This document shows positions 43,301 to 50,277 of a stretch of DNA of 64,000 nucleotides, piece after piece. The translations under genes were made by a program, and so were the position numbers. The notes beneath the pieces are model-generated. The model had not been told where the DNA came from. It ran no database searches and worked only from the letters and a program-made list of their open reading frames with translations. The stretch's first letter is position 1; each line of letters begins with the position of its first letter. This DNA comes from CAIVPM01 sp964615145 (GTDB lineage Bacteria; Bacteroidota; Bacteroidia; Chitinophagales; Chitinophagaceae), in the NCBI GenBank assembly GCA_964615145.1, contig CAZTOP010000002.1:1-64000 (forward strand), in the 5' to 3' direction.

Positions 43301-46065
43301 TGTTTTAGAGAAGATCCACCACTACAATCTAAGAACAAGTCCATACTTCCAGACGTTCCTGAAGTTGCTTGATAACTGTGAAATCTTGCGGAATATGTAC
43401 CTGTTGATGAAGAAGGGGTATAGGTACCTAAAGTAGGATTGCCCCAATTGGCAGCACTAGCGTCATCATCCCTTCTCCAACTAGAGTCTCCCATCAATGG
43501 ATAATTTCTCCAACTATTGTTTGGAATAGTTCTTGAATTTGCATCACCACATCCATCAATCCAGGAATTTTCAAAATCTTCAACAAATGGAACTGTTGCA
43601 TAAGTTACTGCAAGTTGATCTACAAATATGCCAGCAGAATAAGAACTATCGATAGATGAATTACATTTTATTTTTCTTCTGTAATACTTGGCTACGTTTT
43701 GCATTGCCGTGTAATTTTTGGAGGTTGCACCAGATATATCATTGAATTTGATGCTTGATCCTGGAATCGAATCTTGCCATTGATATGAGAGATTTACAAC
43801 GTTTTCTGTAGCACCTGTAACTGTTAGGCTAATTGGAATACCGTTACAAGCCAATGATGTAGATGAAACTGTAACACCACCTAAAGGCTTTCCAGTACAG
43901 CTTGTACCTGGCACAATTTTGATGACATAATCTTCAGTTTCGCCACTACCATAATTTTCACATGCATTTGTCGTGAATGTAACAGATCTAACTCTTACAC
44001 GCATTAGTGTATAACCAAGTAAAGATGTTGCAGGTGGAGTAAAGGTAACAAAAGCACTGGTTGCTCCTGAAGCAAATGGTATCACTTGATACTCAGAAGG
44101 TTCAAAACTTCCACTATGATCCCAATCTATCCAAACAGCTGCTTGACCAGGTGTTGCACTGGTAGTGACATTTAAAGTATATGCAGTTTCTTGAGCTAAA
44201 CTAGGGGCACTAGTAGTATCTGTAAAAGCAACATACCCTAAAGAAGGGGCTGTATTAGCACCAGGATGACTATTGGTATAATTAACAATTCCACCTGAAA
44301 CATCTACATTTTCGATTGTTGGACCAGTAGAGCTATGTAAAGCAACCCCATTTAGTGGACTGCAATAACAATCAAAAATAGGGTTCATAGTAATACATAC
44401 AGTAGTAGAGTAACTACTGGAACCACTACAAGTTATTTTCCTTCTGTAACAAGTTGCAGTAGTAATGCCAGATACACTTAAACTGATGCCTTTAGCATTG
44501 GCAACTGTATCCCAAGTTGTACCCCCATTAGTGGAGTATTCCCATCTGTAGGTTAATCCAATTACTCCAACAGTAGCATTATCTACAGTTAAATTAAATG
44601 GTTTATTGGGACAAATAGATGTTGTTACAGAAGTGGCACTTCCACCGATAGGCGTTCCTGAGCAAGAAGTTCCTGGAACAATTTTCACAACATAGTCCTC
44701 AGTTTCTCCACTGCCATAAGATTCGCAAGCATCCGTTGTAAACGTTGCACCTCGGATACGAATTCTAGCCATTGTAAAACCAAGTGTTGCTGAGGCTGGT
44801 GGGGTAATTGTAATATCCGCAGTTGTAGCACCTGTTGCAAAAGTAATTAATTGGTACTCGCTTGCTTCAAATGTTCCACTTTGATTCCAATCCACCCAAA
44901 CTGCGGCCTGAGTTGGTGTAGCACTTGTTGTAACAGTTAAGGTATAAGGAACTTCTTGAGCTAAAACTGGGGCAAGAGAAGTATCTATGAAATTAACATA
45001 ACCCAAACTTGGTGCAGTATTGGCACCTGGGTGACTATTTGAATACGCAACGGTACCCCCTGCAATTGCTACATTTTCAATTGTGGGAGACGTACTGGAA
45101 TGCAGCACTGTACCTGTTAGAGGATTACAATAACATTGAAACAATGGATTTAGATATACCATTATTACTGTTGAATAAGATGAATTTGTTCCGCAAGTAA
45201 TCTTTCTTTTGTAGTAAGTTGTAGTTGTAATGTTGCTGATAAAGAGTCTTGAAGTGTCTGAATTAGCAATAGGAGTAAATGTTGTACCATTTATTGACTG
45301 CTCCCATTGATAGTGTAGTGCTGAACCTAATGTTGCTCCAGTTACAGATAAAGAGAATCCAATACTAGGACAAACCGAATCCTTTGAACTAATAGTTGTT
45401 CCTCCATTCGGAGTTCCGGAACAAGGTGGCGGAGTTGCAGCATAAAAAATAATATCTGGTCTTGTAGTTAATGTACCACTATTGGTTACTGTGGTAGTAC
45501 CACAAAGATTTCCAAGATTATCTGCCCTGTATGTGTGCGACCCATTAAATGACAAACCAGTAGTCCAAGGTGTAGTTACATTTTGTGTGTAATCAAGCAC
45601 TGTATTGTTATTAGGGTCTCCATTGCAAATTTCAACAACAATATTGTCGGTACCATTCCAAAAAAAAGGGGTAGTAAAAGTAAAGGTATTAACACCCAAA
45701 GTTGGCACATAGTCCACTGGGTTGGTAACAGGAGTTGCTCCTGACTCCCAAATTGTTTCGTCTAAACTTGAAGTGGAAGTACCAAGCATAGATATAGTAT
45801 ATTGAGGAATTGTTCCTGAAAAAGTATTTAAAGCAGTTACGTTAAAACGCAAAGCAGTAATGTTTCCTGAAACCATTCCAGCTGCCTGTAATTCAGAAGC
45901 TAAGTACAAATATTGAGAACGACTGCCTTCATAAAAGTCCTGTAATGCTGCGGGATATGAAGTTCCAGAGTTACCTGTAGTTCCCGAACCAATTACAAAA
46001 TCGGTTTGTGCTTTTACAGAAAAGGTAGCGAATAATAGAATAAGAAAAGAGTAGATTTTCTTCAT
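40306..46065 (-). CDS. giant surface protein with GEVED domains and T9SS type A sorting domain
   Basis: Secreted protein of 1,919 residues. I choose the ATG at 46065 because KKIYSFLILLFATFSVKAQT is a signal peptide; an ATG at 46074 adds three residues. Two GEVED domains (around QAAVWVDWNQSGTFEASEYQ and QAAVWIDWDHSGSFEPSEYQ) sit in a repeated module CSGTP..GG..CYC.PL.G..LHSST.PTIENV, with a third diverged start. A middle region (NSWRNYPLMGDSSWRRDDD to TDIGVDNISV) looks like a jelly-roll adhesion module. About 1130-1640 is Gly/Ser/Thr-rich beta-helix-like sequence (WGDVSTWSTNSVPTAADTVNITG). The end, NVYPNPAKNLVNINI to GQYLISVIDETGKKSNSVSIIKE, is a type A CTD. It has its own promoter and terminator. 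Confidence 0.93.
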   Translation of the reverse strand: MKKIYSFLILLFATFSVKAQTDFVIGSGTTGNSGTSYPAALQDFYEGSRSQYLYLASELQAAGMVSGNITALRFNVTALNTFSGTIPQYTISMLGTSTSSLDETIWESGATPVTNPVDYVPTLGVNTFTFTTPFFWNGTDNIVVEICNGDPNNNTVLDYTQNVTTPWTTGLSFNGSHTYRADNLGNLCGTTTVTNSGTLTTRPDIIFYAATPPPCSGTPNGGTTISSKDSVCPSIGFSLSVTGATLGSALHYQWEQSINGTTFTPIANSDTSRLFISNITTTTYYKRKITCGTNSSYSTVIMVYLNPLFQCYCNPLTGTVLHSSTSPTIENVAIAGGTVAYSNSHPGANTAPSLGYVNFIDTSLAPVLAQEVPYTLTVTTSATPTQAAVWVDWNQSGTFEASEYQLITFATGATTADITITPPASATLGFTMARIRIRGATFTTDACESYGSGETEDYVVKIVPGTSCSGTPIGGSATSVTTSICPNKPFNLTVDNATVGVIGLTYRWEYSTNGGTTWDTVANAKGISLSVSGITTATCYRRKITCSGSSSYSTTVCITMNPIFDCYCSPLNGVALHSSTGPTIENVDVSGGIVNYTNSHPGANTAPSLGYVAFTDTTSAPSLAQETAYTLNVTTSATPGQAAVWIDWDHSGSFEPSEYQVIPFASGATSAFVTFTPPATSLLGYTLMRVRVRSVTFTTNACENYGSGETEDYVIKIVPGTSCTGKPLGGVTVSSTSLACNGIPISLTVTGATENVVNLSYQWQDSIPGSSIKFNDISGATSKNYTAMQNVAKYYRRKIKCNSSIDSSYSAGIFVDQLAVTYATVPFVEDFENSWIDGCGDANSRTIPNNSWRNYPLMGDSSWRRDDDASAANWGNPTLGTYTPSSSTGTYSARFHSYQATSGTSGSMDLFLDCSGGSSLKQLSYDFINTSGNDSLQVFLSTDAGINFTKIGVSKTASTWTNKLLQFTSASSTTIVRLKATSDFGTTDIGVDNISVTRLNAVDLAADSLVSPSGSFSITSSGKVILRIKNAGAAPIDFSANNATIGVRITDPNGSPVPVSPKILNSGVLAVGATRVDTITNTANFGTIGTYTIKAGVGIAGDPILSNDSTFSQNFVTTSVVVYAIANGNWGDVSTWSTNSVPTAADTVNITGYNVSLGGSSSSPYFCSSLGVGTGGTLTIGTGVLNIGTSGGSSKALTFAKAATLNISGGTLNQNGFILFNDSSNFIMSSGILNIDGNSGLDANSVTTGIDLLGFGTSIKPFSFGTINLTGGTITIVDPHRFGGNAIAYRGSVPNNIGSGNTIILGDGISSQTASTGTTGFLVNTTASSARLSLGNLLVNGGNAVGNRFGSFGSNVGINGSLTINNNSDLRSTFATFISGDLINNGIMSCSAAINFQTYLSGSAGAVSSPQSINGSGVYRNNVPATSVSNVGSGYSVGDILTLTGGTAATQAKIFVSAVTSSGNISSSVMLSSGSYSVAPVGAQAVTGGTGTGATFSLGNAVTPAKFAGMTFNNISASGITINSLGTSLSTQTGTVAGNGILTMIAGVINNDNEVFILGTSPTLRGVLTYTSGYFTSKLRRWFNAATNASTTGDFPVGKNGVIKPARIEFTTAPTKGGAITAEFIATAPGLGGFPINDGISLVNIANDGYWKLETDSITGGAYTVSLTDSGIANAQTLSTLRVIKRAVSTTNWSVEGAAGVNTGSLTKPVVVRTGLITLGEFAIAGASDNVLPISSLKFSGEKINSFNQLTWTVVNEVDIRAYELQRSSISNNFESIAVVSSKASNNNNINLQYSFIDNNIVASDVYYRLKQISKDGSISYSNIVLIKGLKISGILVGNVYPNPAKNLVNINIASSGTKKVTIQITDVLGKVLLNKGQSLNTGDNNIQINVNTLASGQYLISVIDETGKKSNSVSIIKE

Positions 46066-46092
46066 AAAGTACATTTTAAATTATCTAAAGGA

Positions 46093-46100
46093 CAAATGTA
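46093..46100 (-). promoter_or_regulatory. -7 box of the GEVED surface protein gene
   Basis: TACATTTG on the minus strand, matching TAnnTTTG, 27 bases before the chosen ATG at 46065. No clear -33 element. Confidence 0.45.
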
Positions 46101-46153
46101 ATAAATAATTGCATTATTCTAGTAAAGGAACAAGTTTTTAATTTTTTTTAATA

Positions 46154-46741
46154 TTAGATTTTGTAATTAACAAAAAAATTGTGCAGTTCAATTATTTGCG
46201 GTGTTAGTAGCATTAATTCATCATTAAAAATTATGAAATTGCAAAGTTTCATTTTCATTGATTCCTCAATTTGATTGTTCATTCTTGCTTTAATTTGGCT
46301 AATGGTTAAACCATCTCTGCTCATAATTCTATTTATCCTAATAGCTGTAGGTGCAGTAACACCAACAATAAAGTCTAAATCTTTAGTGCTCCCAGCCTCA
46401 AAAATCAATGCTGCCTCTTTAATTATGTACGAAGATTTCTGTTCTTTAACCCATTTTTCTCCTGCTTCAATAGCATAGGGATGCACTATTGAATTAAGTA
46501 ATTCCAATTGATAATTGTTGTTAAAAACTATGTTAGCAATATAACCTCTATCTAGCTTGTCATTTGTGTAAGCTTGATTGCCAAAATGTTTAATAATTTT
46601 TCTTTTGAGCTCCTCATTTTCATTCATTATTTTTTTTGCAGCTAAATCTGCATCAAAAACAGGTACTCCTAAAGTATTGAATATTTTAGATACAGTTGAT
46701 TTCCCCGAACCAATGCCACCAGTTAATCCAATTTTTAGCAT
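46154..46741 (-). CDS. coaE: dephospho-CoA kinase
   Basis: Phosphorylates the 3'-hydroxyl of dephospho-CoA, last step of coenzyme A synthesis. The chain of 195 residues begins with the P-loop LKIGLTGGIGSGKSTVSKIF (Lys14) and continues with GVPVFDADLAAKKIM, the Asp pair that binds substrate. SIVHPYAIEAGEKWV and EAALIFEAGSTKDLD are conserved family blocks; the Arg-rich lid is RINRIMSRDGLTISQIKARM. Complete. It follows yajC, from which a terminator hairpin at 46772-46801 separates it, so it may need a promoter of its own or read-through. Confidence 0.96.
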   Translation of the reverse strand: MLKIGLTGGIGSGKSTVSKIFNTLGVPVFDADLAAKKIMNENEELKRKIIKHFGNQAYTNDKLDRGYIANIVFNNNYQLELLNSIVHPYAIEAGEKWVKEQKSSYIIKEAALIFEAGSTKDLDFIVGVTAPTAIRINRIMSRDGLTISQIKARMNNQIEESMKMKLCNFIIFNDELMLLTPQIIELHNFFVNYKI

Positions 46742-46771
46742 ACATTTTTTTAAAAAAATTTATGAAATAAA

Positions 46772-46801
46772 AATCCCAAATTCACTCATGAATTTGGGAT
46801 T
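46772..46801 (-). terminator. rho-independent terminator after yajC
   Basis: Perfect 13-bp stem AATCCCAAATTCA (46772-46784) with TGAATTTGGGATT (46789-46801), four-base loop, followed on the minus strand by TTTT. It lies between yajC and coaE. Confidence 0.85.
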
Positions 46802-46823
46802 GTATGTTATGGAGTTTCCAATA

Positions 46824-47150
46824 CTATGTAGTTGCGATTTTGTTAATGTTTGCAGTCCACTCCTGACTGATTGCAGATTTTTCAATTTTTAAATAACTTC
46901 CGGGATTTACTTCAATTTGAAGTGTTCCATCTTCATTCACTTTGTTAATATTGGCATGAATGCCTGCAATTGTGACTATTTTATCTCCTTTTTTCAAGTT
47001 TTCAATAAATAGTTTTTGCTCTTTGGCTTTTTTTGCTTGAGGTCGAATCATAAAAAGCCAGAACACTAATATCATACCTCCTAACATTAAAAAAGTGGGA
47101 ATAGGGCTTGCATTTGGTTGTGCTTGTAACACATAGAATAATAAATTCAT
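46824..47150 (-). CDS. yajC: preprotein translocase subunit YajC
   Basis: Small accessory protein of the Sec translocon that associates with SecDF. 108 residues: one membrane helix (FLMLGGMILVFWLFMIRPQAKKAKEQ, about 20-45) with the family signature FWLFMIRPQ, followed by a cytoplasmic beta-rich domain (LKKGDKIVTIAGIHANINKVNEDGTLQIEVNPGSYLKIEKSAI). Length and topology are typical. It is downstream of the DUF1573 lipoprotein gene and nusB, the usual neighbourhood in Bacteroidota (nusB, DUF1573, yajC, coaE), which suggests one transcript ending at the hairpin 46772-46801. Confidence 0.95.
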   Translation of the reverse strand: MNLLFYVLQAQPNASPIPTFLMLGGMILVFWLFMIRPQAKKAKEQKLFIENLKKGDKIVTIAGIHANINKVNEDGTLQIEVNPGSYLKIEKSAISQEWTANINKIATT

Positions 47151-47176
47151 TTCTTGTTTTTTGTATTGTTAAATAT

Positions 47177-47665
47177 TTATTTTTTTTCTTCTTTTGTGAG
47201 ATGTGGCATTACCACCTTGTCATTGCTTTCACAATTAATAATTGTACCTGTAAATTGCAAATTCCTCTCTGGATCATTTTTTGAGTTAGTTGCCGCCAGC
47301 AAAGATTTGTGCACTTCGCCACAAAATTTTTTGCTATCAAAACTAGCTTTTACCCAGCCTTCTTTTCCTGGCAATATTGCTTCTTTAGTATATTCTGCAA
47401 TTGTACAACCACAACCAGGACGAACATTAGTTAACACCAGAGGTTTTAATCCTGAGTTCATACACTTAAATTTTAATACAATTTTTTCACCTTGTTTAAT
47501 GGTACCAAAATTTATTAAGGTATCCATCCATTTAACTATTGTAAAATTAGATGTATCTGCAATCGCTTTTTTTACCAACGAATCGTGGATAAACTTTTCA
47601 TTCTTGTCATCATTAGAACATGAAAAAAAGATGAGTGAAATTATAATTAGAAAATTTTTTTTCAT
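47177..47665 (-). CDS. DUF1573 lipoprotein
   Basis: Exported protein of 162 residues. The N-terminus KKNFLIIISLIFFSCSNDD is a lipoprotein signal with lipidated Cys at about 16. The DUF1573 domain begins at INFGTIKQGEKIVLKFKCMNSG, continues with PLVLTNVRPGCGCTIAEYTKEAILPGKEGWV and ends with the beta strands VHKSLLAATNSKNDPERNLQFTGTI. The fold is an immunoglobulin-like beta sandwich; the GCGC pair is highly conserved in the family, and its role is unknown. The gene lies between nusB and yajC, a position conserved in many Bacteroidota, hinting at an envelope role. Confidence 0.92.
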   Translation of the reverse strand: MKKNFLIIISLIFFSCSNDDKNEKFIHDSLVKKAIADTSNFTIVKWMDTLINFGTIKQGEKIVLKFKCMNSGLKPLVLTNVRPGCGCTIAEYTKEAILPGKEGWVKASFDSKKFCGEVHKSLLAATNSKNDPERNLQFTGTIINCESNDKVVMPHLTKEEKK

Positions 47666-47680
47666 AAAATGACTTAAAAC

Positions 47681-48607
47681 TTAGTTTTTTTTGAAAGCTA
47701 TTTTATTTATTTTACCTTTTTTCAAAAGTTCTTTATGCAAATTATCAAGAATACCATTGACAAACTGACCACTTTGAGGCGTACTGTATTCTTTCGCTAA
47801 GTCAATATATTCATTGATGGTTACTTTTGTTGGAATAGTTTCAAAATAAAGTAATTCACTCAATCCCATTTGTAACAATATCATATCCAAAGCTGCAATT
47901 CTATCAGCATCCCAGTTTTGGAATTTAGGCGTAATCAAATCAAGTAAAAACTCCTTTTTTTCAAGACAGGTAGTTAAGAGTAGTTTAGCAAAATTCCATT
48001 TATCCGTATCTAACATTGTTTGCATTGATAAACTAAATTGCTTTTGCAAATAACTAATCATTTGACTTTGGATTAATTCCCCATCATCATCTAGATTATC
48101 AAACCTGTCTTCAATTGTTGAAATAAATAGTTCCGATTGCAATAGAATATCATTAAAAATAAAACTCAATATTGCAGACTCATCCTTTCTTTCTCTGCTT
48201 TCAATACTAATGTAATGCTTGTATTCAGCAGTATTAGATAATTGTGAATACATTTTTCTTATTACATCTTCATCTGAAAGAGTATTGGTTTTATACATTT
48301 CAATAGCTTCAATATAAATACCATCTTCCACAATATTCCACAATATTTGATTACCAGAAATTTTTGTATTCACATTCAAATCTTCTGTGCTTGGAATATT
48401 TTTGGCAGCACGATTTCTTGAATCTTTTTCTGCATATTTAGCAACTGCAAGTGTATTATAAAGCAAAAAAATAAATAATTCTCTTGTTTTTTCAAACTTC
48501 TTTTCAAGTACAGCAACAGGATTTTTAAAGGCTGCTATTTCATTGGTAGTATCAATTGAATACAACAACTGCATTACTTTCACTCTTATGTTTCTTCTTG
48601 TTATCAT
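47681..48607 (-). CDS. nusB: transcription antitermination factor NusB
   Basis: RNA-binding helical protein that, with NusE (S10), promotes antitermination of rRNA operons. The chain of 308 residues is about twice the E. coli length, typical of Bacteroidota NusB, in which an extended N-terminal part precedes the classical domain. It begins TRRNIRVKVMQLLYSID. The C-terminal half contains RIAALDMILLQMGLSELLYFETIPTKVTINEYIDLAKEYSTPQSGQFVNGILDNLHKEL, the standard NusB signature. A -7 box of the variant TATATTCG lies at 48633-48640. DUF1573, yajC and coaE follow on the same strand. Confidence 0.94.
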   Translation of the reverse strand: MITRRNIRVKVMQLLYSIDTTNEIAAFKNPVAVLEKKFEKTRELFIFLLYNTLAVAKYAEKDSRNRAAKNIPSTEDLNVNTKISGNQILWNIVEDGIYIEAIEMYKTNTLSDEDVIRKMYSQLSNTAEYKHYISIESRERKDESAILSFIFNDILLQSELFISTIEDRFDNLDDDGELIQSQMISYLQKQFSLSMQTMLDTDKWNFAKLLLTTCLEKKEFLLDLITPKFQNWDADRIAALDMILLQMGLSELLYFETIPTKVTINEYIDLAKEYSTPQSGQFVNGILDNLHKELLKKGKINKIAFKKN

Positions 48608-48632
48608 TTCTTTTAAAGAACTTTTTGGGCTG

Positions 48633-48640
48633 CGAATATA
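48633..48640 (-). promoter_or_regulatory. -7 box of the nusB transcript
   Basis: TATATTCG on the minus strand, one mismatch to TAnnTTTG, 26 bases before the ATG. No clear -33 element. Confidence 0.35.
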
Positions 48641-48745
48641 AGGTCGAGTAATTTTAATTGAATAATAAAATATATTTTATTGATATAAGTGTAGGTGTCA
48701 TTATTATTTAATGTGATAAAATGGAAATAAAAGAATAAAAAATAT

Positions 48746-48775
48746 TTTGCTGTTTATTATTAGCCTCTATATTTG
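48746..48775 (+). promoter_or_regulatory. tRNA-Ser promoter
   Basis: TTTG (48746-48749) and TATATTTG (48768-48775) with 18 bases between: both elements match the Bacteroidota consensus exactly. The tRNA begins 16 bases downstream. Confidence 0.8.
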
Positions 48776-48791
48776 CAACCCGTTAAGGAAA

Positions 48792-48880
48792 GGTGAGATG
48801 GATGAGTGGCTGAAATCACCAGTTTGCTAAACTGACGTACGGGTTATACTGTACCGGGGGTTCGAATCCCCCTCTCACCG
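48792..48880 (+). tRNA. tRNA-Ser (GCT)
   Basis: Acceptor stem GGTGAGA pairs with TCTCACC, discriminator G as in serine tRNAs. The anticodon loop TTGCTAA carries GCT. A long variable arm (around GTACGGGTTATACTGTAC) identifies a class II tRNA. T arm GGGGGTTCGAATCCCCC. CCA is not encoded. Confidence 0.95.
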
Positions 48881-48882
48881 CA

Positions 48883-48911
48883 AAAACCCACAAATTAAAT
48901 TTGTGGGTTTT
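48883..48911 (+). terminator. rho-independent terminator after tRNA-Ser
   Basis: Stem AAAACCCACAAAT (48883-48895) with ATTTGTGGGTTTT (48899-48911), followed by a T run. The hairpin begins three bases after the tRNA. Confidence 0.85.
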
Positions 48912-48932
48912 TTGTTTCTGCTGATTATATAA

Positions 48933-50208
48933 TTATTTATTCATCAACCATTCTTTAAAGTGATTGTAGTTTGATGATAGAAGAATAGATTTTTTTGTTT
49001 GACTAAATAAGTATTTCACTTCCTCTGGCACTTCGATTTTTTTACCAATTGCCTCTTCTACAACATCAGGAAACTTAACAGGATGTGCGGTTTCAAGAAT
49101 GTAGCCATTCCCTTTTGTTTTTTCTAAGGCATAATAAGCAACTGCACCATGAGGGTCTAATATGTAGTTATGATTTTCATAAACTTTCGCTATAGTTCGT
49201 TTAGTTATTTCATCGCTAACACTAATACTGCTTAACTTATTTTTTAATAATGAAAATTCATTCTTGAATATTTGTTGAATACGAACAAAGTTGCTTGGAT
49301 TACCAACATCCATTGCATTTGAAACTGTTGCTATGGCTTGCTTTGGTGTGTATTTTTCTGTTTGCAAATAATTTGTAACCACATCATTTGCATTGCAAGC
49401 AGCTATAAAATGTTTAACAGGTAACCCACTTGCAAAAGCCATCATTCCTGCACAAAAATTTCCAAAATTTNNNNNNNNNNACAACTGGTGCATCGTTTTG
49501 TAGCCATTGCTGATGAGCATAAAAATAATATAATTGTTGTGGCAACCAACGTGCAACATTGATAGAATTGGCAGAAGTTAAAGTTAGCTTAGCATTAATA
49601 TCTGTATCCATAAATGCTTGTTTAACCATGGCTTGGCAATCATCAAAATTACCTTGAATCTCAAGTGCAGTAATATTTTGACCCAATGTAGTTAATTGCA
49701 ATTCCTGCACAGGACTAACCTTGCTACTTGGATAGAGTATTATTACTTCCACACCTTCAACACCTAAAAAACCATTGGCAACAGCACCACCAGTATCGCC
49801 ACTTGTGGCAACCAATACAGTTACTTTTTGATTATTGTTTCTGTTGAAATATCCTAAGCAACGGCTCATAAATCTTGCACCAACGTCTTTAAAAGCAAGT
49901 GTTGGTCCGTGAAATAGTTCCAGGCTATAAATGCTATCATTTATTTTAACTAGAGGAAAATTAAAGTTGATGGTTTCTGCTACAATCCTTTTTAGTTCTG
50001 CATTTGGCAAAGTATCACCAACATAAGGCTGCATAACAGTTACACCAATTTCTTCTTTGCTATATTGCTTCAAATTTTCTATAAAGCCCTTTGGCAGTTG
50101 AGGAATTGTTTCAGGAAAATATAAACCTTTGTCAGGTGCTTGTCCCTTAACAGTAGCTTCTGCAAAATTTACTATAGGTGATTGTTTGTTGAGAGAATAG
50201 TATTTCAT
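48933..50208 (-). CDS. thrC: threonine synthase, split by an assembly gap
   Basis: PLP enzyme that converts O-phosphohomoserine to threonine. The N-terminal part (50208 to 49481, about 242 residues) starts KYYSLNKQSPIVNFAEATVKGQAPDKGLYFPE and includes FHGPTLAFKDVGARFM with the PLP Lys, and ATSGDTGGAVANG. After the Ns the C-terminal part (49470 to 48933, about 179 residues) continues NFGNFCAGMMAFASGLPVKHFIAACNANDVV and ends in SNYNHFKEWLMNK. The two halves lie in different frames only because ten Ns were inserted; a true gap length divisible by three restores one gene of about 427 residues. No sign of a real frameshift. ftsK is upstream, with 69 bases between them. Confidence 0.93.
49471..49480. 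other. assembly gap (ten Ns)
   Basis: Ten Ns inside thrC. The left and right flanks need a missing length that is a multiple of three. Homologues read VPSGNFGN at this place; the V before and the G-NFGN after the gap suggest that about 18 bases are missing, so the gap size shown is nominal. Confidence 0.97.
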
Positions 50209-50277
50209 TTGCCCATAATCCTCGAAGGATTTTTTTTGATTATTATTTTATTTTAAAAAGAGAAATTTCAAAAAAAA

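Noticed and set aside
47154..47672. Plus-strand open frame of 172 codons
   Set aside because: It is the complement of the DUF1573 lipoprotein gene, which has clear family motifs.
50217..50236. Small hairpin AATCCT/AGGATT followed by Ts on the plus strand
   Set aside because: No plus-strand gene ends there, and on the minus strand between ftsK and thrC it lacks a T run; probably chance.
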